A DNA stretch of 64,000 nt from Streptomyces humidus (GCF_014649655.1 NZ_BMTL01000009.1:215871-279870); one strand, 5' to 3'; counted from the stretch's first letter, positions 51,908-62,154 are shown. The notes: generated by a model from the sequence alone, not told the origin. Numbers and translations: made by a program.

Positions 51908-52509
51908 CCGGCGTCACCGCCCGGGGGCGCGGCCGTCCCCCGCGGGCCGAGTCGGCCGACACCCGGGACCGCATCCTGACCGCCGCCCGCGAGGAGTTCT
52001 CCGAGCGGGGCTACGACAGGACGTCCGTGCGCGGGATCGCCAAGGCGGCCGGCGTGGACCCGGCGCTGGTCCACCACTACTTCGGCACCAAGGAGCAGGT
52101 CTTCGCTGCCGCGATCGAGGTGGCCTTCGCGCCCGCGCTGAACGCGCCGACAGCGGTCGCCGACGGGCCGCAGGACCAGGTGGGCGAACGCCTGGCCCGC
52201 TTCATCTTCGGCGTCTGGGAGAACCCCACCACCCGCAAGCCGCTGCTGGCGATCGTGCGCTCCGCCGTGAACAACGACACCGCGGCCGCCGTCTTCCGCC
52301 GTCTGGTCGCCTCGCAGCTGCTGCGCCGCATCGCCGACCAGCTCGACCTGCCGGACGCCGAGCTGCGCGCCGAGCTGGCCGCGGCGCAGCTGGTGGGCTG
52401 CGCGATGCTGCGATACGTGATCAAGGTGGAGCCGCTGGCCTCGGCGGACGTGGAGCAGATCATCGCGCGGGTGGCGCCGGTGGTGCAGGGGCACCTGACC
52501 GGACCGTGA
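51904..52509 (+). CDS. TetR-family transcriptional regulator
   Basis: A 201-aa regulator with a helix-turn-helix ([46 protein letters not shown]) and a C-terminal domain of the actinobacterial TetR_C type ([24 protein letters not shown]). Translationally coupled to the upstream isomerase gene. Its targets are not evident; ilvD follows after 165 nt with repeats in between. Confidence 0.91.
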   Translation: MTGVTARGRGRPPRAESADTRDRILTAAREEFSERGYDRTSVRGIAKAAGVDPALVHHYFGTKEQVFAAAIEVAFAPALNAPTAVADGPQDQVGERLARFIFGVWENPTTRKPLLAIVRSAVNNDTAAAVFRRLVASQLLRRIADQLDLPDAELRAELAAAQLVGCAMLRYVIKVEPLASADVEQIIARVAPVVQGHLTGP

Positions 52510-52559
52510 CGGACCGGGCGCCTGACCGGACCATGACGGACCGGGCGCCTGACCGGACC
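52507..52559 (+). repeat. 27-bp tandem repeat upstream of ilvD
   Basis: Two copies start at 52507 and 52534 (TGACGGACCGGGCGCCTGAC, continuing CGGACC), with a partial third copy before them. The repeat spans the end of the TetR gene and the ilvD promoter region. Confidence 0.8.
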
Positions 52560-52674
52560 GTCGCGGCCACCGAAGCCGAGACACGCGTCCCGCATTCCGG
52601 ACACGTCGTCCCGCCCCCTGGATGACCGGCGTACGCTCACCAGTAGCCCCATCCGTCTGAAGGAGCGAGCGACG

Positions 52675-54528
52675 ATGCCCGAGCTGAGGTCCCGCACAGT
52701 CACCCACGGACGCAACATGGCGGGCGCCCGCGCCCTTATGCGCGCCTCCGGTGTACCCGGTGCGGACATCGGCCGGAAGCCGATCATCGCGGTGGCGAAC
52801 AGCTTCACCGAGTTCGTGCCCGGCCACACGCACCTCCAGCCGGTCGGCCGGATCGTCAGCGAGGCCATCCGGGAGGCCGGCGGCATCCCGCGCGAGTTCA
52901 ACACCATCGCCGTCGACGACGGCATCGCGATGGGCCACGGCGGCATGCTCTACAGCCTGCCCTCGCGCGACCTGATCGCGGACAGCGTGGAGTACATGGT
53001 CGAGGCGCACTGCGCCGACGCCCTGATCTGCATCTCCAACTGCGACAAGATCACTCCGGGCATGCTGAACGCGGCCCTGCGGCTGAACATCCCCACGGTC
53101 TTCGTCTCCGGCGGCCCGATGGAGTCCGGCCGCGCCACGCTCGTCGACGGCACGGTCCGCACGCTCGACCTGGTCGACGCGATCTCCGACGCCGTCAACG
53201 ACAAGATCTCGGACGAGGACATCCTCCGCATCGAGGAGAACGCCTGTCCGACCTGCGGCTCCTGTTCCGGCATGTTCACCGCAAACTCGATGAACTGCCT
53301 GACCGAGGCCATCGGCCTGTCCCTCCCCGGCAACGGCTCGGTCCTGGCCACCCACACGGCCCGCAGGGCGCTGTACGAGGACGCCGGCCGCACGGTGATG
53401 GGCATCACCCGCCGCTACTACGAGCAGGACGACGAGACGGTCCTGCCGCGCAACATCGCCACCATCGCGGCCTTCGAGAACGCCATGGCCCTCGACATCG
53501 CGATGGGCGGCTCGACCAACACGATCCTGCACCTCCTCGCCGCCGCCCAGGAGGCGGGCGTCCCGTTCGGCCTTGAGGAGATCAACGAGGTCTCGCGCCG
53601 TGTGCCCTGCCTGGCGAAGGTGGCGCCCAACGTCGCGAAGAACCGCACGTACTACATGGAGGACGTGCACCGCGCCGGCGGAATCCCCGCCCTGCTCGGC
53701 GAACTGCACCGTGCGGGCCTGCTCAACGAGGACGTGCACGCCGTCCACAGCCCGTCCCTCGGGGACTGGCTGAAGACGTGGGACGTCCGCGCTGGTTCAC
53801 CGTCCCCCGAGGCCCTGGAACTGTGGCACGCGGCCCCCGGCTGCGTCCGCTCCGCCGAGGCCTTCTCCCAGTCCGAGCGCTGGGAGGCGCTGGACGAGGA
53901 CGCCGAGGGCGGGTGCATCCGCTCCGCCGAGCACGCCTACAGCAAGGACGGCGGCCTCGCCGTCCTGCGCGGCAACCTCGCCGTCGACGGCTGCGTGGTC
54001 AAGACGGCCGGCGTCGACGAGTCGATCTGGACCTTCGAGGGCCCGGCGGTCGTCTGCGAGTCGCAGGAGGAGGCCGTCGAGAAGATCCTCAACAAGCAGG
54101 TGACCGACGGCGACGTCGTCGTCATCCGCTACGAGGGCCCCAAGGGCGGACCGGGCATGCAGGAGATGCTGTACCCGACGTCCTTCCTCAAGGGCCGCGG
54201 CCTGGGCAAGACCTGCGCGCTGGTCACCGACGGCCGCTTCTCCGGCGGCACCTCGGGCCTGTCGATCGGCCACGCCTCGCCGGAGGCGGCGTCCGGCGGC
54301 ACGATCGCCCTGGTCGAGGACGGCGACCGCATCCGCATCGACATCCCGAACCGCACGATCGAGCTCCTCGTCGACGACGCCGAACTGGCGCGGCGCGAGG
54401 CGGCCCTCGGCGGCGTCTACGCCCCGAAGAACCGCGAGCGCAAGGTGTCCGCCGCGCTGCGCGCCTACGCCGCGATGGCGACGAGCGCCGACAAGGGCGC
54501 GGTGCGGGACGTGTCGAAGCTCGGCTGA
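52675..54528 (+). CDS. ilvD: dihydroxy-acid dehydratase
   Basis: Third common enzyme of valine/isoleucine (and pantoate) synthesis. The 617-aa protein matches the long 4Fe-4S/2Fe-2S IlvD/Edd family: [56 protein letters not shown] and the C-terminal [21 protein letters not shown]. Ribosome site AAGGAGCG precedes the ATG. A strong terminator follows. Confidence 0.97.
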   Translation: MPELRSRTVTHGRNMAGARALMRASGVPGADIGRKPIIAVANSFTEFVPGHTHLQPVGRIVSEAIREAGGIPREFNTIAVDDGIAMGHGGMLYSLPSRDLIADSVEYMVEAHCADALICISNCDKITPGMLNAALRLNIPTVFVSGGPMESGRATLVDGTVRTLDLVDAISDAVNDKISDEDILRIEENACPTCGSCSGMFTANSMNCLTEAIGLSLPGNGSVLATHTARRALYEDAGRTVMGITRRYYEQDDETVLPRNIATIAAFENAMALDIAMGGSTNTILHLLAAAQEAGVPFGLEEINEVSRRVPCLAKVAPNVAKNRTYYMEDVHRAGGIPALLGELHRAGLLNEDVHAVHSPSLGDWLKTWDVRAGSPSPEALELWHAAPGCVRSAEAFSQSERWEALDEDAEGGCIRSAEHAYSKDGGLAVLRGNLAVDGCVVKTAGVDESIWTFEGPAVVCESQEEAVEKILNKQVTDGDVVVIRYEGPKGGPGMQEMLYPTSFLKGRGLGKTCALVTDGRFSGGTSGLSIGHASPEAASGGTIALVEDGDRIRIDIPNRTIELLVDDAELARREAALGGVYAPKNRERKVSAALRAYAAMATSADKGAVRDVSKLG

Positions 54529-54572
54529 CGTCCGCCCGGCGTCCCTCAGGGGCTCTTCCGCCGGACCTCATT

Positions 54573-54611
54573 CGCCAGGGCCGTCTGCGCACCGCGCAGA
54601 CGGCCCTGGCG
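54573..54611 (+). terminator. 18-bp hairpin terminator after ilvD
   Basis: CGCCAGGGCCGTCTGCGC (54573-54590) pairs perfectly with 54594-54611 across an ACC loop. The convergent kinase gene also ends nearby, so it can act for both. The gap 54529-54737 has no gene. Confidence 0.88.
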
Positions 54612-54737
54612 TGTCTGCGGCCTCGGCCACCCGCCGGCCGGTGCCGATCCGGATACCGAGACCGACACCGGACCGGTGCGGACGCCTACGCCTACGTCTC
54701 GTCCACGTCTACGCCGTCTGCGGGATGCGGCGGTGTC

Positions 54738-57065
54738 TCACCAGCCCGCCGGATCCCGCCCGTCGACCGCGAAGACGGTTCCGTCGGGCGCGCCGGCGTA
54801 GACCCGGCCGCCGACCGCCGCGGGCGCGGGCAGTGTGGCCACCACCCGGTCCGAGTGGGCGCCGAGCCGCAGCGTCGTCTGACCGAGGAGCCTGCCGTCG
54901 TCCGCGTCGACGGCGAGGAGACGGCCGTCGGCGGCGCTGAAGTAGACGTGCCCGCCGTCGGAGGCCGGCGCCGAACCCCGGCTCACGGCCGTCTGCAGGG
55001 ACCACACCTGCTGCCCGGCGGCCGTGTCGACGGCCGCCAGCGTCCCGTCGAAGGCCAGCAGGTACACCCGGTCCCCGTGCACCGCGGCCTGAGCCTCCTG
55101 GAGCGTGATGCCGAGCGGCACCCGCCGCGCCGCCCCGTCCGCCGGGTCGTAGCGGACCACGGCGTCGACCGTGCCGTAGGCGTCGCCCTGGGACAGCAGG
55201 ACCGCGCTGCCGGCGGTGGTGCCCACCAGCCTGAGCGCGCCGCCGAGCCGTGCCTTCCAGCGCACCTTGCCCGTGGCGGGGTCCACCGCCGTGATCCGGG
55301 TGTGGCCGTCGTCAGAGACGCTCGCCGCGTACGCCAGCGGATCCCCGGGGAACGTCGTGAAGTACGGCTCGTTCAGTCCCGGGATCAAGCGGCTCCAGAT
55401 CTTCTCGCCCGTCGTCGCGGACACGCCGGTGACCGTCTTGTCGGCCGCGGTCAGCAGCAGGGTGTCGCCGACGGCGCGCAGACTCCCGTACCCCGACAGG
55501 TCCTGCTGCCAGCGCGTGGCGCCCGACGCCGGGTCCAGCGCCTCGACGAGCCTGCCCGAGTGCGTGACCACCAGCGCCAGACCGCCCGCGAGCACGGGCG
55601 CCTCGCTGGGCCGGTCTCCGTCGGCGAGCGCATGCCGCCACAGCACGCGCCCGTCGTCGGCGTCCAGCGCGGACACCAGCCCCGACTGCGCGCAGAGCAG
55701 CCGCTTCGCGGCGGACGCGCACAGCGGCATGCCGCCCGTTCCGGCGGCACCCGCCCCCTTGCCCGCCTTGGCCGGCCGGGTGCTCCAGGGGCTGAAGGCG
55801 GGCGACGCCGAGTGCGAGCCGGCCGCGCCTCCCCGCACGCCACGGCCCGCGTCGTCGTGGCCCAGCAGCCGCGTGACGCCGAGCGCGCCCCCCGCGAGGA
55901 CGACGACCAGCGCGCCGGCCGTGAACGCGACCCGCCCGCGCCGCCCCCGGAGCCCGGACCGGACCCGCGCCCACCGCCCGGGCCGCTTGTCCGTCTCTCG
56001 CACGGCCTCCTCGTCCACCCGCTCGGACTCGGCCCCCGACGGCTCATCAGGAGCCACCGGAACCACTGGAGCCGCTGGAGCCACCGGAGCAGCTGAAGCG
56101 TCCGGAGCAGCCGAAGCGTCGGAAGCCCCCGGAGCGGCCGAAACCGGCGGCCCCGCCGCGTCTCCCGTGCCCGCCGGATCCGTCTCGCCGCCCCAGAGGG
56201 ACCGCTGCGCCGGTATGAACGACTGTGTGTCGTACGACGCCGCCACCGACCGCAGCTCGCGCATCAACTCGTCCGGAGTGGGCCGGCCCTCGGGCTCCTT
56301 GGCCAGGCAGCGCGAGACCAGCGGCGCGAGGTTGTCCGGCACGCCGGTCAGATCCGGCTCGTCGTGCACCACCTGGTAGGCGACGACGTAGGGGCTGTCG
56401 GAGTCGAACGGCCCGCGCCCGGTCGCCGCGTGCACCATCACCGACCCGAGCGCGAAGACGTCGGCGGCAGGCCCGACCTCCCGCGGCCGACGGAACTGCT
56501 CCGGCGCCATGAAGGGCGGTGTGCCGATCAACTTGCCGGTCTCGGTGCGAAGTTCGCTGTCCTTCGGCCGGGAGATGCCGAAGTCGATCACCTTCGGCCC
56601 GTCCTCGGCGAGCAGCACGTTGCTCGGCTTGAGATCCCGGTGCACGACCCCCACGCGGTGGATGTCACGCAGTGCTTCCGCCAGCCCGGCCATCAGCCGC
56701 CGCAACTCGCCCGAGCGCATGGGGCCGTTCCGCTTCACGTGCTCGGCGAGGGTCGAGCCGGGGATGAACAGAGTCGCCATCCAGGGCCGTTCGGCCTCCG
56801 GGTCGGCGTCGACGACGGGCGCGGTGAACGCCCCGCTCACTCGCCGAGCCGCGGCCACCTCCTGCCGGAAACGGCCCCTGAACTCGGGATCCAGGGCGAA
56901 CCGGGCGTGGACGACCTTCACCGCGACCTTCATCCCGGAGGTGCTGTGGGCCAGGTGCACCACGCCCATGCCACCGGAGCCCAGGCATTCGCGCAGGCGG
57001 TAGTGGCCGGCGTATTCCGGAAGTTCCGCTTCCGCGCCCGCCCCGGTGTTGCGCTGTGGCGACAT
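54738..57065 (-). CDS. membrane Ser/Thr protein kinase with PQQ-repeat extracellular domain
   Basis: A 775-aa kinase of the PknB class. The cytoplasmic kinase (residues ~20-275) has GSGGMG, catalytic Lys50, HRDLKPSN (Asp144), DFG 161-163 and APEQF. A Pro/Ala-rich linker and one membrane helix (~380-403) lead to an extracellular ~330-residue beta-propeller of PQQ/pyrrolo-quinoline-like repeats (ALDADDGRVLWRH, ALDPASGATRWQQD, AVDPATGKVRWKA, AVDTAAGQQVWSL). The propeller probably binds an extracellular ligand. Transcribed alone. Confidence 0.92.
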   Translation of the reverse strand: MSPQRNTGAGAEAELPEYAGHYRLRECLGSGGMGVVHLAHSTSGMKVAVKVVHARFALDPEFRGRFRQEVAAARRVSGAFTAPVVDADPEAERPWMATLFIPGSTLAEHVKRNGPMRSGELRRLMAGLAEALRDIHRVGVVHRDLKPSNVLLAEDGPKVIDFGISRPKDSELRTETGKLIGTPPFMAPEQFRRPREVGPAADVFALGSVMVHAATGRGPFDSDSPYVVAYQVVHDEPDLTGVPDNLAPLVSRCLAKEPEGRPTPDELMRELRSVAASYDTQSFIPAQRSLWGGETDPAGTGDAAGPPVSAAPGASDASAAPDASAAPVAPAAPVVPVAPDEPSGAESERVDEEAVRETDKRPGRWARVRSGLRGRRGRVAFTAGALVVVLAGGALGVTRLLGHDDAGRGVRGGAAGSHSASPAFSPWSTRPAKAGKGAGAAGTGGMPLCASAAKRLLCAQSGLVSALDADDGRVLWRHALADGDRPSEAPVLAGGLALVVTHSGRLVEALDPASGATRWQQDLSGYGSLRAVGDTLLLTAADKTVTGVSATTGEKIWSRLIPGLNEPYFTTFPGDPLAYAASVSDDGHTRITAVDPATGKVRWKARLGGALRLVGTTAGSAVLLSQGDAYGTVDAVVRYDPADGAARRVPLGITLQEAQAAVHGDRVYLLAFDGTLAAVDTAAGQQVWSLQTAVSRGSAPASDGGHVYFSAADGRLLAVDADDGRLLGQTTLRLGAHSDRVVATLPAPAAVGGRVYAGAPDGTVFAVDGRDPAGW

Positions 57066-57248
57066 GGACCACCCCCGTGCTGTTCAAACCGCGCGCGCGA
57101 CCCACGGAGCCTAATCGATGACTCGTACGGGACAGAGACGGCTTGCCAGCCTCCGTGTACGAATTCTGCACATGTGTTTCATTGCGGATCTCGGGGGAAT
57201 CAACGTGTCCCCATGGCAGTCATGGGGTCCGACGGGGGAGGTTTTTTC

Positions 57249-57599
57249 ATGTCTGTGGACCGTGTGGAAAAGGTCGAAAGCACCGAAAGTACCGAAAGCA
57301 CTGAAAGTTCCGAAAGTGCCGGAACCGCGGCGGCCGTCACGACGGTGGCCATCGACTACTACCCGGTCGCCCCGGGTGTCCGGCTGAACGTGCGCAGCGG
57401 CCCGGGCACCGGCTACTCGGTCGTCAAGGTCCTGGCCGAGGGCGTCCAGGTCCCGATCTTCTGCCAGACGCCGGGCACTTCGGTCTCCGGCCCGTACGGC
57501 ACGTCGAACATCTGGGACAACATCGGTGGCGGCCAGTTCGTCTCGGACGCGTACGTGCACACCGGCAGCGACGGGTACGTCGCCTCGCGCTGCGCCTGA
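57249..57599 (+). CDS. bacterial SH3-domain small protein
   Basis: A 116-aa protein. A low-complexity EST-repeat N-terminus (residues ~8-28) precedes an SH3b-type domain (GVRLNVRSGPGTGYSVVKVLAEGVQVPIFC, then NIWDNIGGGQFVSDAYVHTGSDG). Two Cys could form a disulfide. No signal peptide is seen, which is odd for a domain that usually binds peptidoglycan outside the cell. Strong GGGGGAGG ribosome site. A hairpin terminator follows. Confidence 0.85.
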   Translation: MSVDRVEKVESTESTESTESSESAGTAAAVTTVAIDYYPVAPGVRLNVRSGPGTGYSVVKVLAEGVQVPIFCQTPGTSVSGPYGTSNIWDNIGGGQFVSDAYVHTGSDGYVASRCA

Positions 57600-57608
57600 T
57601 CCGACGCC

Positions 57609-57654
57609 GGCGGGCTGCCCGGAGCCCCCCACCGGAGGTTTCGGGCAGCCCGCC
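57609..57654 (+). terminator. hairpin terminator after SH3 gene
   Basis: GGCGGGCTGCCCG (57609-57621) pairs perfectly with 57642-57654 over 13 bp; no T run. Confidence 0.75.
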
Positions 57655-57714
57655 ACCGGGGGTTCCCGGCAGCCCGCCCGGGAGCGCGTGTCCACCCGGA
57701 GCCATAATCGTCCC

Positions 57715-58302
57715 GTGAGCGACGAAAGCGGCACCCCGGACACCTCCGCGGACGCCCGGAGCGCCTCGAGCGCCCCGAGCGCTTCGACCGGCCGGGCGGC
57801 CGGGAGCCCCGCCGCCGGCACCGGTCCGGTGTCCGGACCCCGCCCGGAGCCGCTCGGCTTCTTCGGCACCACCTGGGTCGACCACGACCCCGGCCCCCGC
57901 GGCTACGCGGTCCGACGGGTCGCCGCGGCCGTGGGCTCCCTCGCCGCGGCCGCCGTCTCCTGCCTCGTCCTGCGCCTCGCCTACCAGGGCATCGCCATCG
58001 CCGGCCTCGGCGGCTTCGTGACCCTCCTGGTCGTCGTGATGTTCGCCGTCTGCAGCGCCCTCGCCTTCCGTCACACCTGGGACGGCTTCGCCAAGCGCCC
58101 TGACCCCGACCGCCAGGCATCCCTGCGCGGCCTGCTGGCCATCGGCTTCGTGGGCTCGCTGCTCGCCTACTTCTTCCGCACCTTCACCGAGGCCCCCGGC
58201 GAGAGCCTGCACCGCAAGGAATTCGAAGAGGCCCGTCGGCGCCACACCCAGCGCACCAGCCGCCGCACGGGCAACCCCTCGAAGAAACGCCGCACCGGCT
58301 GA
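57715..58302 (+). CDS. conserved membrane protein, unknown function
   Basis: A 195-aa protein. The disordered Ser/Ala/Pro-rich N-terminus (~45 residues) is followed by PLGFFGTTWVDHDPGPRGYAVRR, then three membrane helices (~72-90, 95-115, 138-155). A strongly basic C-terminal tail ends the protein (RRRHTQRTSRRTGNPSKKRR). Leaderless-type start: CATAAT ends 6 nt before the GTG. I do not recognise the family. Confidence 0.78.
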   Translation: MSDESGTPDTSADARSASSAPSASTGRAAGSPAAGTGPVSGPRPEPLGFFGTTWVDHDPGPRGYAVRRVAAAVGSLAAAAVSCLVLRLAYQGIAIAGLGGFVTLLVVVMFAVCSALAFRHTWDGFAKRPDPDRQASLRGLLAIGFVGSLLAYFFRTFTEAPGESLHRKEFEEARRRHTQRTSRRTGNPSKKRRTG

Positions 58303-58474
58303 CGCCCACGCTGCCCGTCCTCTCCGTCGGGCCCGGCCTGCCGCCCCGGCCGGCCCCGGCCGAGCCGGTCCCCGCGCCCCGGCCGGGTCCGGTCCCGACA
58401 CCCCCCCGACTCCCTCTGGGCTCGGGATCGTCAATTCCTTCCCGTCCGCGCCCACCCCCCGCGAGCATGGCCCC

Positions 58475-59239
58475 ATGACGGTCTCCTCCCACGCGGCCCG
58501 AGCCCACTCCTTCAACTCCGCCGCTGCCCAGTACGCCGCCAACCGCCCCTCCTACCCGAGCGCCCTCCTCGACGCGATCGAGGAACTCGCCGGCCGCCCC
58601 CTCGCCGGTGCGCGGGTCGCGGACGTCGGGGCCGGCACCGGCATCTCGACCGCTCTCCTGCACGCTCGCGGCGCGGACGTCGTCGCCGTCGAGCCCGGGG
58701 AGGGCATGGCCGCGCAGTTCCGCCGCGTCCTCCCCGACGTGGCGGTCGTCCGGGGCGACGGGAACAGCCTCCCGCTGGCCGACGCCTCCCTCGACTTCCT
58801 CACCTACGCCCAGTCCTGGCACTGGACCGACCCGGCCCGCGCGGTCCCGGAAGCCCTGCGCGTGCTGCGTCCGGGCGGGGCGCTGGCCCTCTGGTGGAAC
58901 ACCGACGCGCCGGACGTGCCGTGGCTCGCCGAGCAGGGCCGGCGCATCGCACGGCACTTCGGGGCGGGCGTCCCCGTCGCCGACCGGAACGTGAGCGCTC
59001 GTACCGTCGACCCCTCGGGCCGCCTGGACCCGGTCCGCCGCGAGGTCCGCTGGAGCCGCCGCGTTCCGGTCGACACGCACCTGGCCAACATCGGCAGCCA
59101 CTCGATCTTCCTGGTCCATGGCGACGAGGCGACCGCGGCCTTCCTCGCCGAGGAGCGCGAGCACCTGACCCGGGCCTTCCCCGACGGACTCGTCGAAGAG
59201 GTCTACGACGTCGTCCTGCTGCTCGCGACCACCACCTGA
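58475..59239 (+). CDS. class I SAM-dependent methyltransferase (Methyltransf_11)
   Basis: A 254-aa soluble enzyme with motif I VADVGAGTGISTALL, the acidic VVAVEPGEGM, VRGDGNSLPLADASLDFLTYAQSWHWTD and the family-typical LRVLRPGGALALWWN. Small-molecule methyltransferase of unknown substrate. It stands alone ahead of an ABC exporter that has its own promoter. Confidence 0.9.
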   Translation: MTVSSHAARAHSFNSAAAQYAANRPSYPSALLDAIEELAGRPLAGARVADVGAGTGISTALLHARGADVVAVEPGEGMAAQFRRVLPDVAVVRGDGNSLPLADASLDFLTYAQSWHWTDPARAVPEALRVLRPGGALALWWNTDAPDVPWLAEQGRRIARHFGAGVPVADRNVSARTVDPSGRLDPVRREVRWSRRVPVDTHLANIGSHSIFLVHGDEATAAFLAEEREHLTRAFPDGLVEEVYDVVLLLATTT

Positions 59240-59333
59240 CCTCCTCCCCTCCAGCCACTCCCACCTGCCCCCTCCCGCGCGGCGGCCCCCCTCCAGGGTC
59301 GCCGCGCTCGTGTGTTCCCCACGGCCGTGCCGC

Positions 59334-59378
59334 TTGACGCCGCACCGCCTCGCGAGCATTATTCATCACATGATGAAT
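59334..59378 (+). promoter_or_regulatory. promoter and palindromic operator of the ABC exporter
   Basis: TTGACG (59334-59339), 17 nt, CATTAT (59357-59362) form a near-consensus promoter whose start falls at the ATG at 59370, so the mRNA is leaderless. ATTCATCA (59361-59368) and TGATGAAT (59371-59378) form a perfect 8-bp inverted repeat with a 2-nt spacer. It covers the -10, the start site and the first codons. Confidence 0.82.
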
Positions 59379-60299
59379 TTCAGGCCCGGCTCCCGCCCAC
59401 CCGACCGGGAAGCGCGGGAATCCGAGAAGCAGAGCCCGCGCGGGACCGCCCCCGGAATCCGCGGAGGCTCCGGAGCTCCCGGAGGCTCCGCAAGCACCCA
59501 AGGCTCCGGTGGCCACGGCGACCCCGCCGAGGCCGCCGCGCCCGCCGTACGAGCCCAGGACCTCAGCGTGGTCCGCGGTCCCCGCACCGTTCTGCGCACC
59601 CTCGACTTCACCGTCCCCCGCGGTCAGATCACCGGTCTCCTGGGCCCCTCCGGCTGCGGCAAGTCGACCCTCATGCGCGCCGTCGTCGGCACCCAGGCGA
59701 AGGTCACCGGCACCCTGGACGTCCTCGGCCGACCCGCCGGCCACCCCGCCCTGCGCACCCGCATCGGCTACGTCACCCAGGCCCCCTCCGTCTACGACGA
59801 CCTGACGGTCCGCCAGAACCTGGACTACTTCGCGGCGATCCTCGACCCGGGCCGGGCCGCAGCGGACCGGCGCCACGAGAACGTCACCCGCGCGATCGCC
59901 GACGTCGACCTGACCACCCACGCCGACGCCCTGGCCGGCAACCTCTCCGGCGGCCAGCGCAGCCGTGTCTCCCTGGCCGTCGCCCTCCTCGGCACACCGG
60001 AGCTCCTGGTCCTCGACGAACCCACCGTCGGCCTGGACCCCGTCCTGCGCCGCGATCTGTGGAACCTCTTCCACGACATCGCCGAGACCCGGGGCGCGAC
60101 GCTCCTGATCTCCTCCCACGTCATGGACGAGGCCGAGCGGTGCCACCGCCTTCTCCTCATGCGCGAGGGCGGGATCCTCGCCGACGCCACCCCCGACGCC
60201 CTGCTCACCCGCACCGGCGCCGACACCGTCGAGGCGGCCTTCCTGCACCTGGTGGACGCCGCCACGCAGACGGCCCGAGAGAAGGAGAGCACCCGATGA
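59370..60299 (+). CDS. ABC transporter ATP-binding protein (ABC-2/DrrA type)
   Basis: A 309-aa ATPase with a ~60-residue disordered N-terminal extension, Walker A GPSGCGKS at 92-99, signature NLSGGQRSRVS, Walker B LLVLDEP and HVMDEAERC. Drug- or lipid-export type. Two adjacent ATGs (59370, 59373) follow the promoter and palindrome without a ribosome site. The stop overlaps the permease ATG (ATGA). Confidence 0.93.
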   Translation: MMNFRPGSRPPDREARESEKQSPRGTAPGIRGGSGAPGGSASTQGSGGHGDPAEAAAPAVRAQDLSVVRGPRTVLRTLDFTVPRGQITGLLGPSGCGKSTLMRAVVGTQAKVTGTLDVLGRPAGHPALRTRIGYVTQAPSVYDDLTVRQNLDYFAAILDPGRAAADRRHENVTRAIADVDLTTHADALAGNLSGGQRSRVSLAVALLGTPELLVLDEPTVGLDPVLRRDLWNLFHDIAETRGATLLISSHVMDEAERCHRLLLMREGGILADATPDALLTRTGADTVEAAFLHLVDAATQTAREKESTR

Positions 60300-61105
60300 G
60301 CACACAGACGTCGCCCACCCCGTCCGCCGCGTCCCCCGCGACCGCGCCTCCGGCCCCCGCCGGCGGCCTGAACGTCTCCCGCACCACCGCCACCGCGGCC
60401 CGCGTCCTGCGCCAACTGCGCCACGACCCCCGCACGATCGCGCTGCTGATGCTCGTCCCCTGCCTGATGCTGTTCCTGCTCCGCTACGTCTTCGACGGCA
60501 GCCCCCGCACCTTCGACAACATCGGCGCGTCCCTCCTCGGGATCTTCCCGCTGATCACGATGTTCCTGGTGACCTCCATCGCCACCCTGCGCGAACGCAC
60601 CTCGGGCACCCTCGAACGCCTCCTCGCCATGCCGCTGGGCAAAGGGGATCTGATCGCCGGCTACGCCCTGGCCTTCGGAGCCCTCGCGATCGTCCAGTCG
60701 GCCCTGGCCACGGCCCTGGCCGTGTGGTTCCTCGACCTCGACGTCACGGGCAGCCCCTGGCTCCTGCTCCTGGTGGCCCTCCTGGACGCGCTGCTCGGCA
60801 CGGCTCTCGGCCTCTTCGTCTCCGCCTTCGCGGCCTCGGAGTTCCAGGCCGTCCAGTTCATGCCGGCGGTGATCTTCCCCCAGCTCCTGCTGTGCGGCCT
60901 CTTCGCCGCCCGCGACACCATGCACCCCGCCCTGGAGGCCGTCTCCGACGTCCTGCCCATGTCCTACGCCGTCGACGGCATGAACGAGGTCCTCCGGCAC
61001 ACGGAGATGACGGCGACCTTCGTCCGGGACGTCCTGATCGTCGCCGGCTGCGCCCTCCTGGTCCTGTTCCTCGGAGCGGCGACGCTACGACGCCGAACCC
61101 CCTGA
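60296..61105 (+). CDS. ABC-2 type transporter permease
   Basis: A 269-aa membrane protein with six helices after a Pro/Ala-rich cytoplasmic N-terminus. The ABC-2 signature LRERTSGTLERLLAMPLGKGDLIAGY links helices 2 and 3, and DVLPMSYAVDGMNEVL precedes the last helix. Forms the exporter with the upstream ATPase. Substrate unknown. Confidence 0.94.
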   Translation: MSTQTSPTPSAASPATAPPAPAGGLNVSRTTATAARVLRQLRHDPRTIALLMLVPCLMLFLLRYVFDGSPRTFDNIGASLLGIFPLITMFLVTSIATLRERTSGTLERLLAMPLGKGDLIAGYALAFGALAIVQSALATALAVWFLDLDVTGSPWLLLLVALLDALLGTALGLFVSAFAASEFQAVQFMPAVIFPQLLLCGLFAARDTMHPALEAVSDVLPMSYAVDGMNEVLRHTEMTATFVRDVLIVAGCALLVLFLGAATLRRRTP

Positions 61106-61255
61106 CCCGCCGCCCACCCCGGCCCGGAACCCGGCCCCGGCCCGGAACCCGGCCCGGAACCCGTCCGCCCACCGGACATCCGGACCCACCCCCCACCCCC
61201 GGTGCGAGGATGACCCCGGACGACGGACGACGCACCCCCGGAGGACCCTCCCGCC

Positions 61256-62068
61256 ATGACCCAGAAAGTCGCAGTCCTCGGCACCGGCAAGATCGGCGAA
61301 GCTCTCCTCAGCGGCATGATCCGAGGCGGCTGGGCCCCGGCCGACCTCCTGGTCACCGCCCGCCGCGCCGAGCGGGCCGAGGAACTCCGCGCCCGCCACG
61401 GAGTCACCCCTGTCACCAACGCCGAGGCCGCCAAGACCGCCGACACGCTGATCCTCACGGTCAAGCCGCAGGACATGGGCGCCCTCCTCGACGAGCTCGC
61501 CCCGCACGTCCCCGCCGACCGTCTGGTCATCAGCGGCGCCGCCGGCATCACCACCGCCTCCATCGAGGAGCGTCTCGCCGCCGGCACCCCGGTCGTCCGC
61601 GTCATGACGAACACCCCCGCCCTCGTCGACGAGGCCATGTCCGTCATCTCCGCCGGCACCCACGCCACCGCCGACCACCTCGCCCACACCGAGGAGATCT
61701 TCGGCGCGGTCGGCAAGACGCTCCGCGTCCCCGAGTCCCAGCAGGACGCCTGCACCGCCCTCTCCGGATCCGGCCCGGCGTACTTCTTCTACCTGGTCGA
61801 GGCGATGACGGACGCGGGCATCCTGCTCGGCCTGCCCCGCGACAAGGCCCACGACCTGATCGTCCAGTCCGCGATCGGCGCCGCGACGATGCTCCGCGAC
61901 AGCGGCGAGCACCCGGTCAAGCTCCGCGAGAACGTCACGTCCCCCGCGGGCACGACCATCAACGCCATCCGGGAACTCGAGAACCACGGCGTCCGGGCCG
62001 CCCTCATCGCCGCCCTGGAGGCCGCCCGCGACCGCAGCCGCGAACTGGCCGCAGGCAAGAAGGACTGA
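61256..62068 (+). CDS. proC: pyrroline-5-carboxylate reductase
   Basis: Last step of proline synthesis, NAD(P)H-dependent. The 270-aa protein has VLGTGKIGEAL at the N-terminus, VKPQDM, VRVMTNTPALV, the signature CTALSGSGPAYFF and a C-terminal TSPAGTTINAIRELE. The preceding gap (61106-61255) carries CCCGGAAC repeats and no clear promoter. The stop is 86 nt from the convergent trpS. Confidence 0.97.
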   Translation: MTQKVAVLGTGKIGEALLSGMIRGGWAPADLLVTARRAERAEELRARHGVTPVTNAEAAKTADTLILTVKPQDMGALLDELAPHVPADRLVISGAAGITTASIEERLAAGTPVVRVMTNTPALVDEAMSVISAGTHATADHLAHTEEIFGAVGKTLRVPESQQDACTALSGSGPAYFFYLVEAMTDAGILLGLPRDKAHDLIVQSAIGAATMLRDSGEHPVKLRENVTSPAGTTINAIRELENHGVRAALIAALEAARDRSRELAAGKKD

Positions 62069-62154
62069 CCCTTCCATCGCCCGGCGCACCGGTTTCGGCA
62101 GCGAGGTCACGAGGCGCCGGCACTTCGCCTCGCGCCTCGCCGCCCGCCCCGCGC

